From assembly GCA_938028665.1 (NCBI GenBank), contig CALIMB010000001.1, positions 1 to 36,235 on the forward strand: a DNA stretch of 36,235 bases, given 5' to 3'. Source of the stretch: an uncultured Thermomicrobium sp. GTDB lineage: Bacteria; Chloroflexota; Chloroflexia; Thermomicrobiales; Thermomicrobiaceae. The notes beneath the pieces were generated by a model. It was not told the origin of the DNA. It made no database searches and saw only the letters and a program-made list of their open reading frames with translations. A program made the translations under genes and the position numbers. Shown one piece after another: positions 9,126-17,408 of this stretch (its first letter is position 1; each line of letters begins with the position of its first letter).

Positions 9126-9974
9126 TCACACATCGACTGTTGTGAGCACGGGGAGGATCGCCTCGAGCAGAGTGAAGAGCTGTGGACGTGCTTGTTCGCC
9201 AATCGTCGCCACTTCTTCATGCGTGGGAATGTGGGGCTCATCAGGGAGCGCTCGGTTGGTAACCACAGAGAGCGCCAACACCCGCAGACCAAGTGCCCGT
9301 GCCATGATGACTTCTGGCACTGTCGACATGCCGACGAGGTCTGCACCAGCGAGACGTAACCACCGGAGCTCAGCTGCTGTCTCGAATGTGGGGCCGGCCA
9401 CCATCGCATACGTTCCTTCGCGGAGCGTGAGTCCGCGATCCTCGGCCACGCGGCGCACCGCTGCCCGGAGCTCTGGATCGTAAGCATCACGCAGACTGAA
9501 AAAGCGCACCGGTCCGGGTGGTGGGATCAACGGATGTTGCCCTGCCAACCCAGGGACAAAGAGGTGATCACGGATCAGGACGATATCGCCAGGTTGATAC
9601 GTCGGATCAAGGCCGCCGGCCGCATTCGTCAGGACGACACAGCGTACCGGGAGGTATGCCAACATGGCGATCGGGCTTGCGACCGCTGCTGCGGAGAGAC
9701 CCTGGTAGAGATGATATCGTCCAAGACAGAACCAGAGCGCCACATCCTGCCAGTAAGCGAACACGAGTTCGCGGGTATGCCCGACAACCGCTGCTGCTGT
9801 TATTCCGGTGACCTCATCGAGTGGGACACGGGCGGCAATGCGTGCGTTGGCCGGTAACCCACCAAGTCCTGATCCCAGAACGATCAAGGCTATCGGTTCC
9901 ACGCCGTACTGCTGGGCAAGTCGCTTTGCACGTTCAGCTGCTTGTTCCTGGTAGGGGTGTAGCAGGTTGCTCAT
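9126..9974 (-). CDS. punA: Purine nucleoside phosphorylase (trimeric type)
   Basis: 282 residues; phosphorolysis of inosine/guanosine to free base and ribose-1-phosphate in purine salvage. Family hallmarks in order: VLGSGLGG (phosphate loop), VVGHTRELVF, GRYHLYQG, TNAAGGL, then MVAGPTFETAAE with the purine-pocket Glu, GMSTVPEV, and SVVTNRA with the base-binding Asn. ATG at 9974 follows aggag by a few bases; an upstream extension of 11 codons reads into recO and is not needed. It overlaps recO by 41 bp and is the last gene of eda-recO-pnp. Methylthioadenosine phosphorylase is a relative, but the Glu/Asn pair favours PNP. Confidence 0.9.
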   Translation of the reverse strand: MSNLLHPYQEQAAERAKRLAQQYGVEPIALIVLGSGLGGLPANARIAARVPLDEVTGITAAAVVGHTRELVFAYWQDVALWFCLGRYHLYQGLSAAAVASPIAMLAYLPVRCVVLTNAAGGLDPTYQPGDIVLIRDHLFVPGLAGQHPLIPPPGPVRFFSLRDAYDPELRAAVRRVAEDRGLTLREGTYAMVAGPTFETAAELRWLRLAGADLVGMSTVPEVIMARALGLRVLALSVVTNRALPDEPHIPTHEEVATIGEQARPQLFTLLEAILPVLTTVDV

Positions 9975-10767
9975 GGTTCTCCTCTGGCTGCTGGAGGATC
10001 GTCGCAACTGTTGCGGAGGGAAGTGGTCCGCCGATAAGCGCCTCGAGTGCTGCGCGGAGCACTGCCTCGACTTGGATGCGCAAGGAGTGACTCAATGGTC
10101 GGCTTGCCACCTCGTGCCACTGGTCAGCGAGGAGGAAGCGCAGTGCCTTGACCGCGCCGACGCTCACTGGAATCTCGTTCGCAGTGCTGCCAACGCACTC
10201 CGCGCAAAGGATCCCACCCTGTTCTGGTGCGTACGCGAGTGATCCGGGCCTAAGGCGCTTGCTGCAGCGCGGGCAGTTGGAGAGTTCCGGCTGGTAGCCG
10301 AGGAGAACCAGGAGGCGCATCTCGAAGCGTCGAACGATGACGAACGAGTCGGCACCGGTAGCCAACATGCGCAGCGACTCGACAAGCAGGTCATACAGCG
10401 CTGGCTGTGGGTCGGCATCTGCTGTCGCACGGTCCGTGAGATCGGCGAGGTAGCCTGCCCAGCCGGCTCGCCACGGTTCGTGGCGGAGGCCGAGAAACGA
10501 TTCGAGTAGTTGTGCCTGGGTCACCACGTCCAGTTCGCGGCCGCGTGCCAGCAGTACCTGTGTCCGGGCAAAGAGATCCAGGTGCCCGCCAAGACGGCTG
10601 AGGGGTCGGCGTACGCCCTTTGCCACGACGCGCACTTTCCCGAGCTCGCGCGTAAACAGTGTCAGGATGCGATCCGCCTCGCCAAGATCTCGTCGCCGCA
10701 GGACGATCGCCTCGGCGCGGACCAGGCGGATCCGGCGATCCTCGAAAGCGCCTGCGATTTGACTCAC
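9934..10767 (-). CDS. recO: DNA repair protein RecO
   Basis: 277 residues. RecO mediates RecA loading onto SSB-coated single strands, with RecR in the RecFOR pathway. The N-terminal OB fold (about residues 17-90) contains EAIVLRRRDLGEADRILTLF. A zinc ribbon in the helical C-terminal part has Cys165, Cys168, Cys188 and Cys191 (CPRC and CAEC). The GTG start at 10767 overlaps the aldolase stop (GTGA) and follows agagagga. The C-terminal tail overlaps pnp. RecR is encoded about 6 kb to the right. Confidence 0.92.
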   Translation of the reverse strand: MSQIAGAFEDRRIRLVRAEAIVLRRRDLGEADRILTLFTRELGKVRVVAKGVRRPLSRLGGHLDLFARTQVLLARGRELDVVTQAQLLESFLGLRHEPWRAGWAGYLADLTDRATADADPQPALYDLLVESLRMLATGADSFVIVRRFEMRLLVLLGYQPELSNCPRCSKRLRPGSLAYAPEQGGILCAECVGSTANEIPVSVGAVKALRFLLADQWHEVASRPLSHSLRIQVEAVLRAALEALIGGPLPSATVATILQQPEENHEQPATPLPGTSS

Positions 10768-11405
10768 GCTCTCGGGTCCTCTCTGCTTGGCCGTGCCACG
10801 AGTTCAGCCCACTGGCGGGCGCGCTGGCGGAGTGCTGCCCAATCACGAGCCATGACCAGTTTCCGATCAACGAGGTGACTACCAACCGCAACCGCCACGG
10901 CACCAGCGGCAAGGAAGGCTGGCGCGGTCTCAAGTGTGACACCTCCCGAGGGGATGAGCTTCACCTGCGGGAGCGGTGCAAGCACGTCCTTGAAGTAACT
11001 GGGACCGGCAAGACTGGCGGGGTTAACCTTAATGTAGTCTGCGCCCCACTCCCACGCTGTCAGGATCTCAGTAGGGGTGAAGGCCCCGATCAGACTTGGT
11101 ACAGCGTAGCGGCGACAGATCTCAATGGTCTCGCGTCGTAAAGTGGGGGTCACAATGAACTGTGCGCCGGCCAGCAGTGCCTGCCGTGCGGTTTCTGCAT
11201 CGAGTACTGTGCCCGCACCGACAAGACATGATCCCTCAAAGCGACGGCGCACCTCTTCGATCGCTCGGCCGGCTTCTCGATTCGTGTAGGTGAACTCCAG
11301 GACGCGAACGCCACCTTCAAGGAGCGTTTCCGTGAGCTCAGTCGCGCAGCTGAGATCGTCCAAGCGGACGACAGCGATGAGTCGATAGGTTTCAATCCAG
11401 TTCAC
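10764..11405 (-). CDS. eda: KDPG/KHG aldolase (class I)
   Basis: 213 residues, a (beta/alpha)8 barrel aldolase that cleaves 2-keto-3-deoxy-6-phosphogluconate or related keto acids. Glu37 (LEFTYTN) and Schiff-base Lys126 (DYIKVNPA) match the catalytic pair of the Eda family; GAGTVLDA and IPSGGV form phosphate-binding loops. GTG at 11405 follows aaagga with 8-base spacing; TTG at 11426 is a weaker alternative. No edd, sugar kinase or transporter is nearby, so the substrate is uncertain. It leads recO and pnp with a 4-bp overlap, an unusual company for a sugar-acid enzyme. Confidence 0.85.
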   Translation of the reverse strand: MNWIETYRLIAVVRLDDLSCATELTETLLEGGVRVLEFTYTNREAGRAIEEVRRRFEGSCLVGAGTVLDAETARQALLAGAQFIVTPTLRRETIEICRRYAVPSLIGAFTPTEILTAWEWGADYIKVNPASLAGPSYFKDVLAPLPQVKLIPSGGVTLETAPAFLAAGAVAVAVGSHLVDRKLVMARDWAALRQRARQWAELVARPSREDPRA

Positions 11406-11496
11406 GTGCTGTTTCCTTTCGTTCAAGTACCATTCCCGTGGATGCCCGTCCGGTGCTCAGTGTCTTCGCTCCGGGTTGGGAGGAGGAGCAATTGAG

Positions 11497-12360
11497 ATGG
11501 CACGACGTTTTGGTGTGGTGGCAGCGCATGACAAGCCAGAAGCAGCGCTCCTCGCCAGGCAGATCCACGACTGGCTCGTCGCGCGGGAATGTGAGGTTGC
11601 CGACGAACAAGAGCTTGCCCAGTCCTGGCGTGATCGCCACGTCGTCATTGCGATTGGCGGCGATGGCCTGATCATGCGTGTTGCGCATACCTATCCTGCA
11701 GTGCCGATTCTGGGCATTAATCTCGGACGAGTCGGCTTCCTCGCTCTGGTCGAACGAGAAGACTGGGAACGCGCGCTGACCGATCTGATCAGCGGCCACT
11801 ATCACGTCCAGGAAGGACCGACACTTGCGGTTCAGCTTGAGCGGAATGGTACGGTGATCGTGGACGCCTGGGCGATCAACGACGTGGTCGTCCGCGCCGG
11901 ATTCCAGCTGATTGAGCTGGAGCTCTACATCGATGGCCAATTTGTCAATACCTATCCCGGAGACGGCATGATCGTGGCGACCCCACAGGGCAGCACGGCA
12001 TACTGCATGGCAGCTGGTGGCCCAGTTCTGACGGCCGGAGTACACGGCTTCGCGGTCACGCCGATCTGCCCGCATTCGCCAATCCGCATCGCACTTGTGG
12101 TTCCGGAGCAAGCGACGATCGAGCAGGTATATGTGAGTGATCGGGAGGCTCGCCTGATCATCGACGGTGATCCGGTGGTTGCGCTGCAGCGCGGAGACCT
12201 CATTCGCGTGACGCGCGGAACGCAGCTCTTCCGCCTGGTGATCCTGCCTGGAACGAACTTCTACGAGGCGTTCCGAAGCAAGTTCAACTTTCAAATCCGT
12301 CCCGAAGTGCAACCGAGTCGTAGGACTCACCATACTGCATCCCAGTCAGGCGCGCGGTAA
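11497..12360 (+). CDS. nadK: NAD kinase
   Basis: 287 residues; phosphorylates NAD to NADP with ATP or polyphosphate. The GGDG nucleotide motif is at residues 54-57 within AIGGDGLIMR; most family members have GGDGT followed by hydrophobic residues, so Leu replaces Thr. AINDVVV supplies the NAD-contacting Asn plus acid, and GDGMIVATPQGSTAY (155-169) is the second conserved motif. ATG at 11497 follows an aggagga site. It diverges from the aldolase with 91 bp between start codons. Its 3' end overlaps the convergent zinc-ribbon gene by 15 bp. Confidence 0.92.
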   Translation: MARRFGVVAAHDKPEAALLARQIHDWLVARECEVADEQELAQSWRDRHVVIAIGGDGLIMRVAHTYPAVPILGINLGRVGFLALVEREDWERALTDLISGHYHVQEGPTLAVQLERNGTVIVDAWAINDVVVRAGFQLIELELYIDGQFVNTYPGDGMIVATPQGSTAYCMAAGGPVLTAGVHGFAVTPICPHSPIRIALVVPEQATIEQVYVSDREARLIIDGDPVVALQRGDLIRVTRGTQLFRLVILPGTNFYEAFRSKFNFQIRPEVQPSRRTHHTASQSGAR

Positions 12361-12972
12361 CTGGTCGGTCTCTGGCTCGGTCCGTGCCTCGCGATGTGAC
12401 CAACCGGGAGGCAGGGTGGAAGCTGGCTCCTCTGGCAGGGACGATTCTCCCCGACGTTCACGAAGTGGCACGGTGCGTCCCAATACCCGCTGAACTGCTT
12501 CGAGCGGTGATCGCCGATCGCGAACGGTGAGCTCCGGTTCCTCGCTTGGTTGGGCCGCGCCGCAGTAGGGGCAGTGTGGCCAGTCCAAGTTCAACAGCCG
12601 TCCGCAAGCAACACAGAGCTGCTTGAGAGCAGTACGACAATACGGGCAGAACTGGAACTCCTCTTGCACTGGTCGGTGACATGATGGACAACGATAGACT
12701 GTCTCCAAATCCTGAATCAAGTACTCCTCTTCCAGAGCCCGTTCATATTGCTCTTCGAGTGTCTCGCGTGGACGCATGAGCAAGTAGAGTAGAACCCCAG
12801 GAACCGAGAAGAGAACCACAAGGAGGGTTGCAAAGATCTGTGCGATCACGCTCCGCGTTCGTGTCTGGATGTCCTGGAATGCCCAGACAACAAGCGCGAA
12901 CCAGAGTGCAAGGTAATACGCGCCTCCCAGCGCTAGCAGCAGGTGTATTGCTTGCGCGATCACCTGTTCCAC
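12346..12972 (-). CDS. Membrane protein with double zinc ribbon, function unknown
   Basis: 208 residues. Two membrane segments at about 8-34 and 43-67 are followed by a charged helix rich in Glu and two cytoplasmic zinc ribbons: Cys95/98/109/112 and Cys120/123/134/137 (CPSC, CPYC, CVAC, CPYC), as in DZANK-type ribbons. The last 70 residues look disordered and charged. GTG at 12972 follows a purine-rich site. It is the last gene of the nine-gene minus-strand run, 22 bp after the c-di-AMP receptor. No enzymatic motif is seen; an adaptor or sensing role is only a guess. Confidence 0.8.
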   Translation of the reverse strand: MEQVIAQAIHLLLALGGAYYLALWFALVVWAFQDIQTRTRSVIAQIFATLLVVLFSVPGVLLYLLMRPRETLEEQYERALEEEYLIQDLETVYRCPSCHRPVQEEFQFCPYCRTALKQLCVACGRLLNLDWPHCPYCGAAQPSEEPELTVRDRRSPLEAVQRVLGRTVPLRERRGESSLPEEPASTLPPGWSHREARTEPETDQLPRA

Positions 12973-12994
12973 CGCGCGACCTTACCCTCCTCTC

Positions 12995-13336
12995 TCAGGG
13001 GATGCGCTCGAACCGCTCAACAGGAACAATGAAAACGTTGGCACCACCTACCTCGACCTCAATCGGTTGCGGAACAAAGAACTCACCCGACTCAACGATT
13101 GGTAACAGCGGATTCACGTACTGCGTTCTCGTATAGCAATTCGCTTTGATAATACGCAAAACATGTTCCAGACGAGTTGCTTCCACACCGATGAGCACGG
13201 TGACGTTTTGCTCCCGAAGAAAGCCGCCAGTGCTGCTGATGCGCGTTGCGCGGAATCCCTCTTGCTGAAGTGCCTGAAGGAGCTTTTCGGCGTCTTGCGC
13301 CTGTACCACGGCGATGACGAGCTTCATCGAGCTCAT
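12995..13336 (-). CDS. darA: Cyclic-di-AMP receptor, PII-like (DarA/PstA family)
   Basis: 113 residues, the family's usual length. These trimeric PII-like cytosolic proteins bind c-di-AMP and presumably relay it to unknown targets. MKLVIAVVQ at the start, GFRATRISSTGGFLREQNVTVLIGVE in the middle and the C-terminal strand GGANVFIVPVERFERI match the family closely. ATG at 13336 overlaps the tmk stop (ATGA); ATG at 13327 is an alternative giving MKLVIA directly. The tmk neighbour is also seen in Bacillus (tmk-yaaQ), which supports the assignment. The ligand is inferred from the family. Confidence 0.87.
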   Translation of the reverse strand: MSSMKLVIAVVQAQDAEKLLQALQQEGFRATRISSTGGFLREQNVTVLIGVEATRLEHVLRIIKANCYTRTQYVNPLLPIVESGEFFVPQPIEVEVGGANVFIVPVERFERIP

Positions 13337-13968
13337 CGGCCCATCCGTTTCTCCTGCTCAAGGAACTCTACAACCGCTGTCCAGACAGCCTCGGCTACCA
13401 GCTCCGCTGCCTGCGTGGCATCAACAACCCGCCAGCGGGTGGGCTCACGCTGTGCGGCGGCATGGTACCAAGCCCGAACGCGTGCATGAAAGCTCACCAG
13501 CTCGCTGTCCAGACGTGTTAAGGTCTCGCCAGCTGCCCGACGGCGCGCTAAGCCGAGTTCCACCGGAACATCAAGTAAGAGAGTCAGGTTTGGCCACAGG
13601 TCTCCAGTTGCCACGCGGTGGAGCTCGCGTAGCCACCCTTCATCCAACCCCCGTCCTGCCCCCTGGTAGGCGAGCGTGGAATCCACATAGCGGTCGCACA
13701 ACACGATCATGCCACGGGCGAGTGCTGGGCGGATCCGTCCCCAGACATGTTCAGCCCGTGCCGCGGTGAACAGGAGTGCTTCCGTCTCCGCGCGTAACGC
13801 GTTCCAGCCCAGCAGCCATTCCCGAACGGCCTCACCCAGTGGGGTTCCACCGGGTTCTCGCGTGACCAAACAGTCATACCCGTGTTCCCGCAGCCGTGTT
13901 GCCAGCGCGTGACACTGTGTTGTCTTCCCAGCGCCCTCCGGCCCCTCGAAGGTGATGAACCAACTCAC
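13333..13968 (-). CDS. tmk: Thymidylate kinase
   Basis: 211 residues; dTMP + ATP to dTDP + ADP. The P-loop GPEGAGKTT is at residues 9-17, [14 protein letters not shown] forms the dTMP-binding segment, and [18 protein letters not shown] carries the DR(Y) motif. The GTG start at 13968 overlaps the stop of the R3H ATPase gene (GTGA), and the stop overlaps darA, so all three are likely translationally coupled. Confidence 0.95.
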   Translation of the reverse strand: MSWFITFEGPEGAGKTTQCHALATRLREHGYDCLVTREPGGTPLGEAVREWLLGWNALRAETEALLFTAARAEHVWGRIRPALARGMIVLCDRYVDSTLAYQGAGRGLDEGWLRELHRVATGDLWPNLTLLLDVPVELGLARRRAAGETLTRLDSELVSFHARVRAWYHAAAQREPTRWRVVDATQAAELVAEAVWTAVVEFLEQEKRMGR

Positions 13969-15686
13969 CAGCCTTCGTCCTCGCGGTAGATTTCCACCCG
14001 ACGGAATGGCTCGCGTCCTCGGCTGCGTGAAGCAAGGTTGTAGCGCTCAGCAAGCTGGTGCTGTAGACGGCGGATCCAGGCTTCTTGGGGGCGGAGCTCG
14101 ATGCGGTCACGTGTGCCCTGTAAGACTTGATGTGCTGCGGTTTCAGCCTCGTACATCGCAGCCGCGATCCGATCCTGCGGTGTAAATGACCCTCCACCGT
14201 CATCCGTCTCTTCCGCATCGCTTTCCTCAAGGAAGCGATCTGGGAACAGGGAGCGGAAGAGATTTGCCATCTGCTGAGCGGTATTACTGCGGAGCACATA
14301 GACAGGGACACCCCGCTGCTCTGCTTCGCGGAGCACCTGCGGTCGCTTCCGGAAGTAGTTCTTCAGGGTCACCACTGCATCTGCTTCCCGCGGTGAACGG
14401 ACGAGTTCCACTGGCAGGACAAGTTGTTGGATCACTTGCTCCAATCGATTGCGACTCACACCGAACGGAAAGAGCCGCATGCTCCGCCGGGTCGGCTCGA
14501 CGGGGAGTGCGGACAGAGGGGTGGATGGGACGGGTGCGATCGTCGGTCGGCTGGGCGGCTGTGTACCGGGAATCCGCTGGTAGGTGCGGCGCGGCCCTGA
14601 GGGAAGCATTGAACGTTCTGCGCGGTGCTCTTGTCCGTAGAGCTCTTCGTACCAGACCGACACTGTGCCATCGGGATTCCGTTCACGAATTTCCACTCGT
14701 AACGGCTGATTGCGCAGGATGGCATCGACTGCAGCGGCGACGTCACGATGCACGGCGACACGGTTGCGGGACTGAATCTCGACAAGGACCCCAAAGGTCG
14801 GTGGAGCCTTGCGCTCCAGGATGGACTTTTGCGTCCCGCGCCGACGTGCTTCTTCATCACTCAGGGTGACAGACTGGATCCCACCAATCAGATCAGAGAG
14901 GGTCGGGTTCATCATGATGTTCTCGAGCGTATTGCCGTGAGCGGTGCCAATCAACTGGACACCGCGCTCAGCGATTGTCCGGGCAGCGGCCGCCTCGAGT
15001 TCGGTGCCGATTTCGTCGATGACAATCACCTCCGGCATGTGGTTCTCTACCGCTTCGATCATGACTGCATGCTGGAGGCTCGGCGTTGGTACCTGCATGC
15101 GGCGCGCGCGTCCGATCGCCGGATGAGGGATATCACCGTCTCCGGCTATTTCATTGCTGGTGTCCACGACGATGACCCGCTTCCGCAAGTCATCAGCCAA
15201 GACTCGGGCTGTCTCACGCAGCATCGTGGTCTTGCCGACGCCGGGTCGCCCAAGCAGCAAAATGCTTTCACCGGACTCGATGAGGTCGCGGATAATGGCG
15301 ACCGTTCCGTAGACGGCGCGCCCAATGCGGCAAGTGAGTCCGACAATCTCCCCGGAGCGGGAGCGGATCGCTGAGATGCGATGGAGGGTCCGCTCGATCC
15401 CAGCACGGTTATCGTCGCCAAAACGTCCGATCCGTGCGGCGACGTACGCAATGTCCTCGCGCGTTACCTCCCGCTCGGCAAGATAGACCTCGCGATCCTC
15501 GAACCGGGCTTCAGGGCGACGCCCGAGATCGAGGACGATCTCCAGCAACTTGGCCCGATCCTCGGGATTGTTGTACTGCTGGAGCGCGTCGACAATGTCA
15601 GGAGGCAAAACTGCGAGCAGATCCTCAAGATTGTCAGTGATCGTCTGCTCCGGTGCTGCTGGAAGAATTGTTGTGGGTTTTGTCAC
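13965..15686 (-). CDS. R3H-domain AAA ATPase (SpoIIIAA/Ycf45-like)
   Basis: 573 residues. An N-terminal helical region (about 12-90) precedes a secretion-type P-loop ATPase with Walker [10 protein letters not shown] (146-154) and Walker [13 protein letters not shown] (220-231), followed by [12 protein letters not shown] Pro-rich linker near 360-400 leads to a second alpha/beta region, and the C-terminus is an R3H single-strand nucleic-acid-binding domain ending in [15 protein letters not shown]. This resembles the plastid Ycf45 and SpoIIIAA-like family; the cellular role is not established. The GTG start at 15686 has its best ribosome site (aggagg) rather far upstream, about 15 bases, so the start is uncertain. 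Confidence 0.85.
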   Translation of the reverse strand: MTKPTTILPAAPEQTITDNLEDLLAVLPPDIVDALQQYNNPEDRAKLLEIVLDLGRRPEARFEDREVYLAEREVTREDIAYVAARIGRFGDDNRAGIERTLHRISAIRSRSGEIVGLTCRIGRAVYGTVAIIRDLIESGESILLLGRPGVGKTTMLRETARVLADDLRKRVIVVDTSNEIAGDGDIPHPAIGRARRMQVPTPSLQHAVMIEAVENHMPEVIVIDEIGTELEAAAARTIAERGVQLIGTAHGNTLENIMMNPTLSDLIGGIQSVTLSDEEARRRGTQKSILERKAPPTFGVLVEIQSRNRVAVHRDVAAAVDAILRNQPLRVEIRERNPDGTVSVWYEELYGQEHRAERSMLPSGPRRTYQRIPGTQPPSRPTIAPVPSTPLSALPVEPTRRSMRLFPFGVSRNRLEQVIQQLVLPVELVRSPREADAVVTLKNYFRKRPQVLREAEQRGVPVYVLRSNTAQQMANLFRSLFPDRFLEESDAEETDDGGGSFTPQDRIAAAMYEAETAAHQVLQGTRDRIELRPQEAWIRRLQHQLAERYNLASRSRGREPFRRVEIYREDEGW

Positions 15687-15719
15687 GGTTCGCGTACTCG
15701 TCCTCCTTTTGTCTCGATT

Positions 15720-16700
15720 TCAGTGTGAGGTCGTGCGTTCAACCACGGCAACCTTCGGGCGTTCCCGCCGGTAGAGGGCGTGCCGCGCGTCAGCCAGGGC
15801 GGCCAGACTCGCTGCATCACCTGCCAGCGTACCGACCCGGAGCCGTCGTACGGTATAACGTGCGAGCCAAACTCTCCTCTCCTGCATCCGAAAGCCTGCG
15901 CGCTCAAATGCTTCGCGCGTGTTGGGAGCCTCTTCGGGAAGGAGCAACAGAACCTGGTCGTGCGGTCTCGCGCTGTGCCCAAGTGCATACCACACCAAAT
16001 TGACTGCATCGTCTGCCGCGTTGTCAGCTGCGAGTACTTCGATGAGATGCCATGTGCCACGCGAGCGAACACGACAATAGGCTGTTGTTTCCCCTTCATT
16101 CGAGAGCAAGAATCCTCGTACACGCCATCCCGCACGCCGACCGACCTGCCACGTCGCACGGTTCCGCGCCTCCGCGAACTGCACGGGACGTGGTGTGAGC
16201 CGCTCGTAGAGGCGTTGCACTTCCCAAGCGTCAACGGCGGTCTGCACGCGGATGATTCCCTCAGGGGCGGCATGATGCCCCTCTGCCGTTGCCGTGAGAA
16301 AGACGACACGCCGAAACGGTGTGAATCCGGCCCGCTGCCACCACTCCAGCACATCCGGGTGCTCCGTCACCAACGTGTGCAGGCGGATCACTCCACGCGT
16401 CCCCGCTTCTCGAGCAATCCGGTCAAGGAATGCTCGATCACCATCCGCAGTGCCGGTTGGGGTCACCAGGCGAACAATAAACCAATGGTCGCGCCCCGGT
16501 TCGGCAACCACCTGTGCGAAGGTGAGTGGTCGCTGGTGATCGAGGAACAAGCGTCCTCCGGCAAAACTGAACGCATTGCCAAGGACGGACTGCACCAACC
16601 AGGGCCGGAACGCGGGCGGCAAGTTGACAAGGTCCCAACCATTGAATGCCGGTCGACCCGGCTGATGATCTGTCGCCCGGTGAGGCCGTCGCCATAGCAC
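15720..16700 (-). CDS. Tandem GNAT-fold acetyltransferase-like protein
   Basis: 326 residues that look like two GNAT folds in tandem. The first half has WFIVRLVTPTGTAD, then a region ending VLEWWQRAGFTPFRRVVFL. The second has TTAYCRVRSRGTWHLIEVL and NTREAFERAGFRMQERRVWL, each with the typical C-terminal RAGF motif. The acetyl-CoA pyrophosphate loop (Q/RxxGxG/A) is not obvious in either half, so activity is uncertain. The GTG start at 16700 follows gggagga by 6 bases. It lies 23 bp after recR and 33 bp before the R3H ATPase. The substrate is unknown. Confidence 0.65.
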   Translation of the reverse strand: MLWRRPHRATDHQPGRPAFNGWDLVNLPPAFRPWLVQSVLGNAFSFAGGRLFLDHQRPLTFAQVVAEPGRDHWFIVRLVTPTGTADGDRAFLDRIAREAGTRGVIRLHTLVTEHPDVLEWWQRAGFTPFRRVVFLTATAEGHHAAPEGIIRVQTAVDAWEVQRLYERLTPRPVQFAEARNRATWQVGRRAGWRVRGFLLSNEGETTAYCRVRSRGTWHLIEVLAADNAADDAVNLVWYALGHSARPHDQVLLLLPEEAPNTREAFERAGFRMQERRVWLARYTVRRLRVGTLAGDAASLAALADARHALYRRERPKVAVVERTTSH

Positions 16701-16723
16701 GCCGGGTCCTCCCTCGTATCCTC

Positions 16724-17335
16724 TCAGAGTGCGCGTCGGCCGGCGAGCGCGCGACCAAGTGTCACTTCGTCGGCATATTCCAGATCGCCGCCAACCGGGA
16801 GCCCACTTGCTGGACGTGTCACTGTAACGCCTAACGGGATGAGCTGGCGTGCCAAGTACATTGCTGTCGCATCTCCCTCGATATTCGGGTTCAGTGCCAG
16901 GATGACCTCAGTGGGGCGCTCCTCCCGCACACGCTGCACGAGTTCTCGGATACGCAGGCGCTCCGGACCAATGCCGTCCACCGGCGAAATGACACCGTGC
17001 AGTACATGATAAATCCCGTGATAGGCACCAGTTCGCTCAAGCGCCAGGACGTCCAGTGGATCCTCGACTACGCAGATCGTCTGGTGGTCCCGCGTCGGAT
17101 CAGAACAGATCGGGCAAGGATCCACATCTGTCAAATTGAAGCAGCGCGAGCAGAACTGGACGCGCTCTTTGACCTCAACGATGGCTTGCGCAAGGGCCAA
17201 CGCCTCGTCGCGCGGGCTGCGCAGCAAGTGATAGGCCAACCGTGATGCGGTCTTGGGACCGATTCCGGGAAGTTTGGCGAGTTCCTCAATGAGCCGAGCG
17301 ATCGGCTCGACTGGACCCCGTGCGCGCACAGTCAC
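16724..17335 (-). CDS. recR: Recombination protein RecR
   Basis: About 203 residues, matching family length. RecR works with RecO/RecF to load RecA at gaps. The N-terminal helix-hairpin-helix [17 protein letters not shown], the Cys4 zinc finger [16 protein letters not shown], and the Toprim domain ([30 protein letters not shown]) are all present, and the C-terminus ends [20 protein letters not shown] as usual. The open frame extends far upstream into ftsK but RecR proteins start just before [12 protein letters not shown] at 17335 or 17329 fits, neither with a strong ribosome site. Confidence 0.92.
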   Translation of the reverse strand: MTVRARGPVEPIARLIEELAKLPGIGPKTASRLAYHLLRSPRDEALALAQAIVEVKERVQFCSRCFNLTDVDPCPICSDPTRDHQTICVVEDPLDVLALERTGAYHGIYHVLHGVISPVDGIGPERLRIRELVQRVREERPTEVILALNPNIEGDATAMYLARQLIPLGVTVTRPASGLPVGGDLEYADEVTLGRALAGRRAL

Positions 17336-17408
17336 CTCAGTCGCCGTCCGGCAAAACGCGCGTTCACACACACCAGTATACCAAAGCGGCCTCGCGGCTT
17401 TTCCCCGT

